Position numbers and translations under genes: made by a program | The notes under the pieces: model-generated | What the model was told of the DNA's origin: nothing | What the model saw: only the letters and a program-made list of their open reading frames with translations | The model's database searches: none | In this document: piece by piece, positions 24,213 through 33,026 of the stretch | How the letters are laid out: each line of letters opens with the position of its first letter | How positions within the stretch are numbered: position 1 is the stretch's first letter | NCBI GenBank assembly: GCA_947172705.1 | Contig: CAMWCA010000037.1 | Span: 1-34,873, forward strand | Length of the DNA stretch: 34,873 nt | Source of the DNA: an uncultured Lachnospiraceae bacterium | Lineage (GTDB): Bacteria; Bacillota; Clostridia; Lachnospirales; Lachnospiraceae | Direction: 5' to 3'

Positions 24213-25301
24213 ATGATGGCGGTAATACAAGAATACAAATGTCCGTGCTGCGGCGGTGCCATTGCGTTTGACAGCACAACACAGAAAATGAAATGTCCTT
24301 TTTGTAACACGGAATTTGAGATGGAAACGCTGGCAAGCTACGACAGCGAACTGAAAAGCGACCGGGCGGATGATATGAGCTGGCGGATGGCTTCGGGAGA
24401 GGAGTGGCAGGAGAATGAGCTTGGAGGACTGAAGGCCTATGTCTGCAATTCCTGCGGAGGTGAGATCGCCTGCGATGAGAATACGGCTGCAACCTCCTGT
24501 CCTTTCTGCGGAAATCCGGTGGTAATGATGGGACAGTTTTCGGGAGCATTGCGACCGGATTTTGTGATTCCCTTTAAAGTGGACAAAAAGGCTGCAAAGG
24601 AGGCTCTTAAGAAACATTACGAGGGGAAACGTCTGCTTCCTAAAGTATTTAAAGATGAGAATCATATCGATGAAGTGAAGGGAGTGTATGTTCCCTACTG
24701 GCTGTTTGATACCGATGCGCAGGTTAATATGCGGTATAAAGCGACCAAGATCCGTACATGGAACGACAGTCAGTACGATTATACTGAGACGAAGTTTTAT
24801 GCGGTAAGCAGGGGCGGACAAATTGGATTTGAAAGTGTTCCGGTGGACGGCTCTTCCAAGATGCCGGACGACCTGATGGAATCCATTGAACCCTTTCATT
24901 TCTCGGAAGCGGTGGACTTTCAGACCGCCTATCTGGCAGGTTACCTGGCGGACAAATACGATGTGGATGCAGGGCAGAGCGCAGAGCGCGCCAATGAGCG
25001 GATCAGGAAAAGCGCAGAGGACGCCTTTTACAAGACTGTGGAAGGTTATGCAACAGTTACCAGGGAGTCGGGAAATATCCGGCTGGAGAACGGTAAAGTA
25101 ACATATGCCCTTTTTCCGGTGTGGCTTTTGAGCACCACATGGAAGGGACAGAATTATCTTTTTGCCATGAACGGCCAGACGGGCAAGATGGTGGGAAATC
25201 TGCCGTTAGATAAAGCCGCATATAAGAAATGGTTGTTTGGACTCACAGGGAGCATAGGCGTGGTATTATTTGCCATTTCCTATCTGCTCTGGCTGCTGTA
25301 A
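24213..25301 (+). CDS. Double zinc-ribbon protein with C-terminal membrane helix, unknown function
   Basis: A 362-residue protein. Its N-terminus has a zinc ribbon (CPCCGG ... CPFCNTEFEME), followed by a second (CNSCGGEI ... CPFCGNPV, ending near residue 105). A conserved middle region (PFKVDKKAAKEALKKHY, GVYVPYWLFD, TLxGYADKY-like stretches) leads to one C-terminal TM helix (about 340-360). Pipelines sometimes mislabel this type as a helicase because of the zinc ribbons; no helicase motif is present. AAGGAGG precedes ATG 24213. It stands ten bases before a TPM-domain gene, and the two are probably one operon with a cell-envelope role. Confidence 0.82.
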   Translation: MMAVIQEYKCPCCGGAIAFDSTTQKMKCPFCNTEFEMETLASYDSELKSDRADDMSWRMASGEEWQENELGGLKAYVCNSCGGEIACDENTAATSCPFCGNPVVMMGQFSGALRPDFVIPFKVDKKAAKEALKKHYEGKRLLPKVFKDENHIDEVKGVYVPYWLFDTDAQVNMRYKATKIRTWNDSQYDYTETKFYAVSRGGQIGFESVPVDGSSKMPDDLMESIEPFHFSEAVDFQTAYLAGYLADKYDVDAGQSAERANERIRKSAEDAFYKTVEGYATVTRESGNIRLENGKVTYALFPVWLLSTTWKGQNYLFAMNGQTGKMVGNLPLDKAAYKKWLFGLTGSIGVVLFAISYLLWLL

Positions 25302-25311
25302 GGAGGTGGGG

Positions 25312-26148
25312 ATGATGAAGGTGTTGAATAAGAGATTGGCAGGCAGGCTTTGGGCATTGCTGTCAATGGTATTTGTCATATTTGCAATTTCAGCGTTACC
25401 CGTATCTGCGGCAGAGGGATTGCCCAGGCTGGTGGACACAGCCGGGCTGCTTTCGGACAGTGAAGGATCAGGCTTATCAGATCTGCTGGACGAGATCAGT
25501 GAACGGCAGCAGGTGGACATTGTGGTGGTTACGGTAGATTCTATGGACGGGGAGTCCGCCATGGTATACGCGGATGATTTTTATGATTATTATGGTTACG
25601 GATTTGGAGAGGAACGGGACGGGATTCTTCTGCTGATCAGCATGGAAGAAAGAGACTGGTACATATCCACATGCGGTTACGGCATAACGGCAATCACCGA
25701 CGCAGGGCGGGAATATATCTCTGAAATATTTGTGGCTGATTTGAGCGACGGCGATTATGGGGCGGCATTCACAAGCTTTGCAGAGCTGTGCGATGATTTT
25801 ATAACCCAGGCGGATACCGGAGAGCCGTATGATGTGGGCAATCTTCCCAAGGGTTCTTTCCCTTTTCTGGTGAGTCTTGCGGCAGCCTTCGGAATAGCGT
25901 TTATCATATCGCTGATCGTGACGGGAATCATGAGAGGGCAGCTAAAGTCAGTGCACAGCCAGCCCGCAGCAGATGATTATATGAAACAGGGCAGTATGCA
26001 GCTGACGAAAAAGAACGACTTATTTCTTTACAGACATATTGACCGAAGAAAAAGGGAGGAAAACAGCAGTTCAAATAGCTCGGGTGGTTCTCAGACCCAT
26101 ACATCCTCCTCCGGCACAGAACACGGCGGAGGTGGCGGGAAATTTTAA
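25312..26148 (+). CDS. TPM-domain membrane protein (YgcG-like)
   Basis: A 278-residue exported membrane protein. A signal peptide (cut near VSAAEG, about residue 34) is followed by a TPM domain (about 38-165; LVDTAGLLSDSE, VDIVVVTVDS, ERDGILLLIS, WYISTCGYG). A TM helix (about 182-203) and a Ser/Gly-rich tail ending GGGGGKF complete it. ATG 25312 lies five bases after AGGAGG, which itself overlaps the stop of the zinc-ribbon gene; ATG 25315 is equally possible. TPM proteins act in membrane or photosystem repair in plants, and their bacterial role is not settled. Confidence 0.87.
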   Translation: MMKVLNKRLAGRLWALLSMVFVIFAISALPVSAAEGLPRLVDTAGLLSDSEGSGLSDLLDEISERQQVDIVVVTVDSMDGESAMVYADDFYDYYGYGFGEERDGILLLISMEERDWYISTCGYGITAITDAGREYISEIFVADLSDGDYGAAFTSFAELCDDFITQADTGEPYDVGNLPKGSFPFLVSLAAAFGIAFIISLIVTGIMRGQLKSVHSQPAADDYMKQGSMQLTKKNDLFLYRHIDRRKREENSSSNSSGGSQTHTSSSGTEHGGGGGKF

Positions 26149-26291
26149 CTGAATGAAAGATACAAGGACAGCTTCAAAAAGCGGGTACAATCCCTTACTA
26201 TGTGATGCAAAAAAAGGGGAGACGAATGCCGCGTTTTGTTTTATACTCAAAGTTGTAGAGGTAATAAATGGATAAACAGGAGGGAAGTATA

Positions 26292-27413
26292 ATGGGGATG
26301 GATATTGTAAAAATGCCAAAGCTGGGGTTTGGGCTGATGAGGCTTCCGGAGAAGGAGGGACGGATCGATATGGCACATGTGTGCAATATGGTAGATGCCT
26401 ATATGGAAAAGGAAGGATTTCATTATTTTGACACGGCATATATGTATCATGGAGGAAAGTCGGAAACAGCAGCAAAGGAGGCATTGGTGAAGCGTTACCC
26501 CAGGGAGAGCTTTTATCTTGCCACGAAACTTCCTGCCTGGGAGATGAGAGGCGAGGAAGACCGTGACCGGATCTTCGAGGAGCAGTTGGAACGGACAGGG
26601 GCGGGCTTTTTTGATTTTTATCTGCTTCATGCCCTGGAAGATGGGAGCCACTATGATATTTATGAAAAGTATCACTGTTTTCAGTGGGCAATGGAGAAAA
26701 AGAAAGAAGGGAGGATCAGACATTTTGGATTTTCCTATCATGGAACGCCGGAGCTTCTTGAAAAGGTTCTGGACGAGCATCCGGAGGTAGAATTCGTTCA
26801 GATTCAGTTGAACTATGCGGATTGGGAGAATCCTGCAGTGCAATCAGGGAAGCTTTATGAGATATTGCATCGACGGGGGATTCCTGTTATTGTGATGGAG
26901 CCTGTGAAAGGCGGGACGCTGGCAGGTATGGCGCCGGAGTTGGAGACAATGCTGCGGGAGGTGCGGCCAGAGGCATCCATTGCCTCATGGGCGCTGCGGT
27001 TTGCAGGGTCCCTTACCGGGGTTGCAACCGTTTTAAGCGGTATGTCCAGCGAAGAGCAGATGAAGGACAATCTGGATACTTTTACCAATTTCCAGCCTCT
27101 TACATCCCAGGAGAAGGATGTCCTTCACAGGGTGGTGGAGAGAATGTTGGATATGCCCCTGGTTCCCTGCACAAGCTGTCGGTACTGCTGTGACGGATGC
27201 CCCAGGGGGATTCGGATACCCGAGGTGTTTAAAGCGTTGAATACAGCAAGGATGTATTCGGCAGATGATCGTTCCCGGACATTTTACAACAGACTGATCA
27301 GCTGTTCAGGAAAGGCATCGGAATGCATTGCCTGTGGGCAGTGTGAAAAGGTTTGCCCCCAGCATCTGCCTATACCGGAGCTGATGAAGGAGGCGGCGGA
27401 GAAACTGGGATAA
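26292..27413 (+). CDS. Aldo/keto reductase with C-terminal 4Fe-4S ferredoxin domain
   Basis: A 373-residue cytoplasmic enzyme that probably moves electrons between an iron-sulfur cluster and a carbonyl or other small substrate. The barrel part (about 1-265) carries the AKR landmarks FDTAYMYHGGKSE, ATKLP and LLHALEDG, and EPVKGG near the substrate side. The C-terminal part has CTSCRYCCDGCP and CIACGQCEKVCP, enough cysteines for two clusters. ATG 26292 follows GGAGGG at eight bases; ATG 26268 lacks a good site. It stands alone between the TPM gene and pfk. Physiological substrate unknown. Confidence 0.9.
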   Translation: MGMDIVKMPKLGFGLMRLPEKEGRIDMAHVCNMVDAYMEKEGFHYFDTAYMYHGGKSETAAKEALVKRYPRESFYLATKLPAWEMRGEEDRDRIFEEQLERTGAGFFDFYLLHALEDGSHYDIYEKYHCFQWAMEKKKEGRIRHFGFSYHGTPELLEKVLDEHPEVEFVQIQLNYADWENPAVQSGKLYEILHRRGIPVIVMEPVKGGTLAGMAPELETMLREVRPEASIASWALRFAGSLTGVATVLSGMSSEEQMKDNLDTFTNFQPLTSQEKDVLHRVVERMLDMPLVPCTSCRYCCDGCPRGIRIPEVFKALNTARMYSADDRSRTFYNRLISCSGKASECIACGQCEKVCPQHLPIPELMKEAAEKLG

Positions 27414-27428
27414 AGAATAGCAAAAAGG

Positions 27429-27457
27429 TTGTTAAGAAGTCCCAAATTATGTATAAT
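27429..27457 (+). promoter_or_regulatory. Promoter of the phosphofructokinase gene
   Basis: TTGTTA (27429-27434), a 17-base spacer and TATAAT (27452-27457) give a good housekeeping promoter. The expected leader is about 50 bases. Confidence 0.7.
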
Positions 27458-27511
27458 AATAAATGCATAAACTATAAATGTGTTTGCGCTAAGACAAGGA
27501 GGATGGGTTAA

Positions 27512-28585
27512 GTGAAGAGAATTGGTATGTTAACAAGCGGCGGAGACTGCCAGGCATTGAATGCAGCGATGAGAGGTGTGGTAAAGTGTCTTGTAAACAG
27601 CAAGGAACCGGTTGAGATTTACGGCTTCATCGATGGCTACAAGGGTCTTATTTACGGAAACTTCCGGATGCTGGAGGGGCGTGATTTTTCCGGTATCCTC
27701 ACAAAGGGAGGTACGATTTTGGGAAGCTCCCGTACACCTTTTAAAACCATTAAGGACCCTGATGAGAATGGTCTGGATAAGGTTGACGCCATGAAGCAGA
27801 ATTATTATAAGCTGCGTTTGGACTGTCTGGTGATTCTGGGGGGCAACGGCACCCATAAGACGGCGAACCTGCTTAGAAATGAAGGCTTAAATGTTATCAC
27901 TCTTCCCAAAACAATTGACAATGATCTGTGGGGAACAGATATGACTTTTGGTTTCCAGAGTGCGGTAAACATTGCGGTAGATGCCATTGACTGCATCCAC
28001 ACCACAGCAGCGTCTCATGGAAGAGTTTTTATTGTGGAGGTAATGGGGCATAAGGTTGGATGGCTCACCCTGAATGCCGGTATGGCAGGAGGAGCAGACA
28101 TCATTCTGATCCCTGAAATTCCTTATGATATCAAAAAGATCGTTTCTAAAATCCAGGAGCGTCATGACGGCGGAAGCAGATTTACCATTTTGGCGGTAGC
28201 GGAAGGCGCCATTTCCAAGGAAGATGCAAAGCTGTCCAAAAAGGAATATAAAGAAAAAATGAAAAATTATAAGTTCCCGTCGGTATCTTATGAGCTGGCA
28301 CAACAGATCCAGGATATGACTGGTAATGAAGTGAGAGTCACAGTGCCCGGGCATACCCAGAGGGGCGGAAGCCCCTGCCCTTACGACCGTGTTTTTGCCA
28401 GCCGTCTGGGAGCGGAAGCAGGTAAACTGATTCTGAAGGGAGAGTACGGCTTTATGGTGGGCTATAAAAACCGTGAGGTTGTGAAGGTTCCCCTGGAGGA
28501 GGTCGCCGGAAAGCTTAAGATGGTTTCTCCTGACGCTTCCATTGTAAAGGAAGCAAAGCTGCTGGGAATCAGTTTTGGCGATTAA
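27512..28585 (+). CDS. pfkA: 6-phosphofructokinase
   Basis: Glycolytic enzyme that phosphorylates fructose 6-phosphate. The 357-residue protein has the phosphofructokinase landmarks TSGGDCQALNAAMRG at the N-terminus, the nucleotide loop GGNGT (110-114) and the catalytic PKTIDND (132-138, Asp136). It also has GHKVGWL and PGHTQRGGSP. In E. coli the matching loop is GGDGS and the position before TIDND is Gly; here they are Asn112 and Lys133, with Gly113 kept. The Lys is seen in PPi-dependent and mixed-group enzymes, the Gly in ATP enzymes, so the phosphate donor is not settled. The start is GTG 27512 after AAGGAGGA. Confidence 0.9.
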   Translation: MKRIGMLTSGGDCQALNAAMRGVVKCLVNSKEPVEIYGFIDGYKGLIYGNFRMLEGRDFSGILTKGGTILGSSRTPFKTIKDPDENGLDKVDAMKQNYYKLRLDCLVILGGNGTHKTANLLRNEGLNVITLPKTIDNDLWGTDMTFGFQSAVNIAVDAIDCIHTTAASHGRVFIVEVMGHKVGWLTLNAGMAGGADIILIPEIPYDIKKIVSKIQERHDGGSRFTILAVAEGAISKEDAKLSKKEYKEKMKNYKFPSVSYELAQQIQDMTGNEVRVTVPGHTQRGGSPCPYDRVFASRLGAEAGKLILKGEYGFMVGYKNREVVKVPLEEVAGKLKMVSPDASIVKEAKLLGISFGD

Positions 28586-28635
28586 CAGAATGCCTGAAGG
28601 TAATGGCCCGGGCATAATGGAAGGAAAGAAAAGGT

Positions 28636-30240
28636 ATGTCATATACAGCCCTTTACAGAAAATTCCGTCCTGCGACATTTGAAGATGTAAAGGGACAGGA
28701 TCATATTGTCACTACCTTAAAAAATCAGATCAAGGCGGAGCGCACCTCCCATGCATATCTGTTTTGCGGCACCCGGGGAACAGGCAAGACCACCATTGCC
28801 AAAATTTTTGCCAGGGCGGTCAATTGCGAGAACCCCATAGACGGAAGCCCTTGCGGAGAGTGCGCTATCTGCAAAGCCATTGGAGCGGGAGCCAGCATGA
28901 ATGTGATAGAGATCGATGCGGCTTCCAATAATGGAGTGGACAGCATCCGCCAGATCGTGGATGAAGTGACTTATTCCCCGGCGGAGGGGAAATATAAGGT
29001 TTATATTATTGATGAGGTTCATATGCTTTCCATAGGAGCCTTTAACGCTCTTTTGAAGACATTGGAGGAACCTCCCTCCTATGTGATTTTTATTCTTGCA
29101 ACCACGGAGGTTCATAAGATCCCCATTACGATCATGTCCAGGTGTCAGAGGTATGATTTTAAGCGGATTACAATTGATACCATAGGAGCACGGTTGAGGG
29201 AGCTTATGGAAAAGGAACAGGTTCAGGTAGAGGATAGAGCTATTCGCTATATTGCCAAAACGGCGGACGGCTCCATGCGTGATGCCCTGAGTCTGCTGGA
29301 TCAGTGCATTGCCTTTCATTTTGGGCAGGAATTAACCTATGATAAGGTTTTGGATGTGCTGGGAGCAGTGGATACAGAGGTATTCAGCAGACTGCTGCGG
29401 ATCGTACTGGAGGGAGATGTAACAGGAGTGATTTCTCTGCTGGAAGAAATCATTGTTCAGGGGAGAGAACTGACCCAGTTTGTTCTGGACTTCACCTGGT
29501 ATCTGAGAAATCTGCTTTTGGTAAAAACGGCGGATGGCATTGAAGATGTGATAGATGTTTCCAGTGAAAATCTGATTCGGCTCAAGGAAGAGGCGCAGAT
29601 GGCGGAAAACGATGTGATTATGCGCTATATTCGTGTCCTGTCAGAGCTTTCCGGGCAACTGCGCTATGCAGTACAAAAGAGAATCCTGGTAGAGATGACC
29701 ATGATCAAGCTGTGCCGTCCCAACATGGAAACAGACACACAGTCACTGACAGACCGTATCCGGCAGTTGGAAGATAAAATGGAAAAAGGGATTCCGACGA
29801 TAGTAATGACACCCGTGTCAGGAACCTCCGGAGAGAGTACCGGAGCAGTGGAACGGCCGGTACAAACCAAACTTCCGGAAGCAGTTCCGGAGGATGTACA
29901 GCGGGTAGTGGGGAAATGGTCCGGGATTCTGGGGGAAGCCGCCATGCCCATGAAAGCTTATTTGAAAAAGGCATATCCCAGCCTTGCCAGCGATGGAAGC
30001 CTGCTGGTGGTGGTACAGGAAGGAATGCCTTCGGATTACTTCAGGGAAGCACAACACAGAGAAGAGCTTGAACGCATTGTTTCCGCTTTTGCCGGAAAAG
30101 AAATAAAGATAACCATACAAAGCGGGGAACAGGGTGGGGACTCGGAAGCGCTTTTCCCTGACCTGACTAAGCTTGTAAGTCAGGCGATCCATATGGAAGT
30201 GGAAGAGTTGGAAGAAGAGCCAGAAGATGTATATTCATAA
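28636..30240 (+). CDS. dnaX: DNA polymerase III subunit gamma/tau
   Basis: Clamp-loader ATPase of the replisome, 534 residues. It begins MSYTALYRKFRPATFEDVKGQ and has Walker A GTRGTGKTT, a zinc module with four cysteines around CENPIDGSPCGECAIC, the sensor-1 region IDEVHML and SRCQRYDF. Domain III and the tau-like tail follow (about 240-534). It is followed by ybaB and recR, the standard Firmicutes order. No programmed frameshift signal with a downstream hairpin is obvious. Confidence 0.96.
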   Translation: MSYTALYRKFRPATFEDVKGQDHIVTTLKNQIKAERTSHAYLFCGTRGTGKTTIAKIFARAVNCENPIDGSPCGECAICKAIGAGASMNVIEIDAASNNGVDSIRQIVDEVTYSPAEGKYKVYIIDEVHMLSIGAFNALLKTLEEPPSYVIFILATTEVHKIPITIMSRCQRYDFKRITIDTIGARLRELMEKEQVQVEDRAIRYIAKTADGSMRDALSLLDQCIAFHFGQELTYDKVLDVLGAVDTEVFSRLLRIVLEGDVTGVISLLEEIIVQGRELTQFVLDFTWYLRNLLLVKTADGIEDVIDVSSENLIRLKEEAQMAENDVIMRYIRVLSELSGQLRYAVQKRILVEMTMIKLCRPNMETDTQSLTDRIRQLEDKMEKGIPTIVMTPVSGTSGESTGAVERPVQTKLPEAVPEDVQRVVGKWSGILGEAAMPMKAYLKKAYPSLASDGSLLVVVQEGMPSDYFREAQHREELERIVSAFAGKEIKITIQSGEQGGDSEALFPDLTKLVSQAIHMEVEELEEEPEDVYS

Positions 30241-30276
30241 ATAGTAGAAACAGAGCAGAAGAAAGGACGAGGAATT

Positions 30277-30627
30277 ATGGCAAAGCGCGGAGGATTTCCC
30301 GGGGGTATGCCCGGCAATATGAACAATCTCATGAAGCAGGCACAGAGAATGCAGCGTCAGATGGAAGAGAATCAAAAAGAGCTGGAGACAAAAGAGTTTA
30401 CAGCAAAGGCAGGAGGCGGTGCAGTGGAGGTGACCGTTACTGGTAAAAAGGAGGTCACAAAAGTAAAACTGTCTGAGGAAGTGGTAGATCCCGAGGACAT
30501 TGAAATGCTGGAGGATCTTGTAATGGCGGCAACCAATGAAGCATTGCGGATGGCGGAGGATGCCAATGCTGAGGTCATGAATAAAATGACAGGAGGACTT
30601 GGTCTTGGAGGAGGACTTCCCTTCTAA
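30277..30627 (+). CDS. ybaB: YbaB/EbfC nucleoid-associated protein
   Basis: A 116-residue DNA-binding protein that coats DNA as a dimer. It shows the family's Gly/Met-rich N-terminus ([20 protein letters not shown]), the core [15 protein letters not shown] and the tail [10 protein letters not shown]. Its stop TAA shares a base with the start ATG of recR, which indicates coupled translation in the dnaX-ybaB-recR operon. Confidence 0.95.
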   Translation: MAKRGGFPGGMPGNMNNLMKQAQRMQRQMEENQKELETKEFTAKAGGGAVEVTVTGKKEVTKVKLSEEVVDPEDIEMLEDLVMAATNEALRMAEDANAEVMNKMTGGLGLGGGLPF

Positions 30628-31223
30628 TGGAACTATACAGTGGACACATTAATAAATTAATAGATGAATTGTCCGGTTTACCGGGAATTGGTTCAAAGTC
30701 AGCACAAAGGCTGGCTTTTCACTTGATCAATATGCCCCAAAATAAGGTGGAAAGGCTTGCCAGAACGATTCTTGATGCAAAAGAAAACGTTCGATACTGT
30801 AAGGAATGTTTTACCTTGACGGATAATGAGATCTGTCCGGTATGTGCAAATACAAGAAGAGATCACAGTACCATTATGGTGGTGGAAAATGCAAGAGATT
30901 TAGCAGCTTATGAAAAGACCGGAAAGTATGAAGGGATTTATCATGTGCTTCATGGTGCGATCTCGCCCATGCTGGGAATCGGTCCTAATGATATTCGTTT
31001 GAAGGAATTGATCACACGGCTGGAAGGAGATGTTTCAGAAGTGATCATAGCCACTAATTCCAGTCTGGAAGGAGAGACCACGGCGATGTATATCAGCAAG
31101 CTGATCAAACCTACGGGAATTAAAGTAACCAGAATCGCCAGTGGCGTACCGGTGGGAGGAGACCTTGAGTATATTGATGAAGTGACCCTTCTGCGGGCGC
31201 TGGAGGGAAGAACGGAGATATAA
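30627..31223 (+). CDS. recR: Recombination protein RecR
   Basis: Recombinational repair protein (partner of RecO and RecF), 198 residues, usual length. A helix-hairpin-helix ([18 protein letters not shown]) is followed by a four-cysteine zinc finger ([16 protein letters not shown]), a Toprim domain ([40 protein letters not shown]) and a C-terminal [20 protein letters not shown]. Starts in the ybaB stop codon. Confidence 0.97.
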   Translation: MELYSGHINKLIDELSGLPGIGSKSAQRLAFHLINMPQNKVERLARTILDAKENVRYCKECFTLTDNEICPVCANTRRDHSTIMVVENARDLAAYEKTGKYEGIYHVLHGAISPMLGIGPNDIRLKELITRLEGDVSEVIIATNSSLEGETTAMYISKLIKPTGIKVTRIASGVPVGGDLEYIDEVTLLRALEGRTEI

Positions 31224-31225
31224 GA

Positions 31226-32269
31226 ATGAGCTTAAAAAAAGAATTTTTTGGAAAAACAAAAGCAGGGGAAGAGATCTATAAATATTGGCTGGAAAATAGC
31301 AGGGGAATGCGTGCGGGGGTTATGAATTATGGAGCGATTCTGGTAAACCTGTTTGTACCGGATAAAGAAGGAAATATGGCAGATGTGGTTCTGGGGTTTG
31401 ACACCCTGGAAGCTTATTTTGGAAACGGTTCATTTTTTGGATCAACCATTGGACCCAGTGCAAATCGGATCGGTGGAGCGTCGTTTCTTTTAGATGGGCA
31501 GAGATATCAGCTAAAGGCAAATGACGGAGAAAATAATCTTCACAGTGATCGTGACCTTGGATATCATAAGAGAGTTTGGGAAGTATCGGAAGATGAAAAC
31601 GGAATACGGTTGTATCTGGAAGATGAGGACGGTTCCATGGGATTTCCGGGCAACAAGAAAGTGCAGGTAAATTATGCCCTTACAGAGGATAATGGATTGA
31701 AGATCCATTATGAGGTTCAAAGTGATAAAGATACGATTGTCAATATGACAAATCACTCCTATTTTAATCTGGGGGGGCATGACAAGGGTTCTATCTGCAA
31801 TCATATTCTTACCTTGAAAGCCTCCGCCTATACACCGATTTTGCCGGGTTCTATCCCCACAGGAGAGATTGTGCCTGTAGAGGGAACGCCCTTTGATTTC
31901 AGAGTGGCAAAAAGGATTGGAGAAGAAATTGACGGAGACCATGAACAGCTCAGGCGGGGAAGCGGCTATGACCATAATTGGGTTCTTGACGGAACGGCAG
32001 GGGAATTGCGGGAGTTTGCCGTGGCGGTAGACCCGGTATCCGGGCGCAGGATGAGCGTATACACGGACTTGCCTGGCGTGCAGTTTTATACAGGGAATTT
32101 TATCGGTCAGGAGGATGGAAAGACCAAAACGGTCTATCACGCCAGGGACGGTTTCTGCCTGGAAACCCAGTATTTCCCAGATACGGCAAACAAACCGGAA
32201 TTTCCATCGGCAGTATTTGGACCGGATAAAAAATATCAGTCCACGACCATTTATAAGTTTTACAATTAA
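31226..32269 (+). CDS. galM: Aldose 1-epimerase (mutarotase)
   Basis: Cytoplasmic enzyme that interconverts alpha and beta anomers of hexoses such as galactose; 347 residues, normal length. Visible motifs are GPSANRIGGASF, the catalytic His stretch TNHSYFNLGGH, GYDHNWVLDG and the catalytic Glu region FCLETQYFPD. It starts three bases after recR and is probably in the same transcript. The galactose-type transporter at the left end of the window could supply its substrate, but the two loci are 27 kb apart. Confidence 0.95.
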   Translation: MSLKKEFFGKTKAGEEIYKYWLENSRGMRAGVMNYGAILVNLFVPDKEGNMADVVLGFDTLEAYFGNGSFFGSTIGPSANRIGGASFLLDGQRYQLKANDGENNLHSDRDLGYHKRVWEVSEDENGIRLYLEDEDGSMGFPGNKKVQVNYALTEDNGLKIHYEVQSDKDTIVNMTNHSYFNLGGHDKGSICNHILTLKASAYTPILPGSIPTGEIVPVEGTPFDFRVAKRIGEEIDGDHEQLRRGSGYDHNWVLDGTAGELREFAVAVDPVSGRRMSVYTDLPGVQFYTGNFIGQEDGKTKTVYHARDGFCLETQYFPDTANKPEFPSAVFGPDKKYQSTTIYKFYN

Positions 32270-32386
32270 ATGGTCATTTTGCCGGCAAACGCTTTTTCTT
32301 GACGACCCCTTACAGTCCTTTTTCACTTCTGATGTGTTAAACTTAAGATGCATCAAAAGATTGTGCAGGGAAAAGGGGGAATGGAA

Positions 32387-32989
32387 ATGCAGCTTCCAAA
32401 AACGGTCAGACAGATTGGCGATGTAGGCGGAAACGGGCGTGTGTACATAGAGGATTATGTTTATACATATTTAAACCAGTTGAAAATGGAAAAACGGAAT
32501 TTCCCATTGCGCGCAGCTCTTTTTGGACATGTTTATCACAAGGAAGGCAAAACCTTTTATCTGGTATACGGCGCTGCAAATGTGGTGGACGAGCTGTCAT
32601 GGGGAAGAAATGAAGAGCAGGTCAGGAAAGAATTTTTTGAGTCATATGAGCTGATCGGCTATGTTAATATATATGGCAATAAGCAGGAGCTGCCTGGCAA
32701 AAAGGATGGGTATTATATTTTTTATGATAAAAACGAGTCCATGCAGAACTATCTGCTTTTTTGTTATGAGCAGAAAAAAGGAAAACGTGACAGGAAGGAA
32801 AGGGAAACCACTGACATGGCGGGGAAAAGCGTGTCAGTTTCGATCAAGGATCTGATTAAAAGATTGATTTATGGCAGTTGTATCATTATACTGACAATAG
32901 CGGTGACCTCTATCAACGACTATGACAAAATGTGTGGTTTTGCAGAGGCAGCAGGCAGGGCGGCAGCATATGTCAGCGCTGGGCAGTAG
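32387..32989 (+). CDS. Hypothetical protein with one C-terminal membrane helix
   Basis: A 200-residue protein. The soluble part (about 1-160; GGNGRVYIEDYVYTYLNQL, RAALFGHVYHKEG, YLVYGAANV, GYYIFYDKNESMQNYLL) is mixed alpha/beta and ends in a basic stretch before one TM helix (about 166-184). The family is not recognised with certainty. ATG 32387 lies six bases after AAGGGGGA; ATG 32381 is too close to that site. It is followed after 37 bases by the propeller-like protein gene, and the two look co-transcribed. Confidence 0.75.
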   Translation: MQLPKTVRQIGDVGGNGRVYIEDYVYTYLNQLKMEKRNFPLRAALFGHVYHKEGKTFYLVYGAANVVDELSWGRNEEQVRKEFFESYELIGYVNIYGNKQELPGKKDGYYIFYDKNESMQNYLLFCYEQKKGKRDRKERETTDMAGKSVSVSIKDLIKRLIYGSCIIILTIAVTSINDYDKMCGFAEAAGRAAAYVSAGQ

Positions 32990-33026
32990 CAGGGGACTTC
33001 GATACAAAAGATTTGGAGATAAGCGG

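Noticed and set aside
29950..29990. Programmed frameshift in dnaX at the GAAAAAG stretch
   Set aside because: The heptamer does not fit the A AAA AAG pattern in the reading frame, and no clear downstream hairpin or upstream ribosome-like site was seen.
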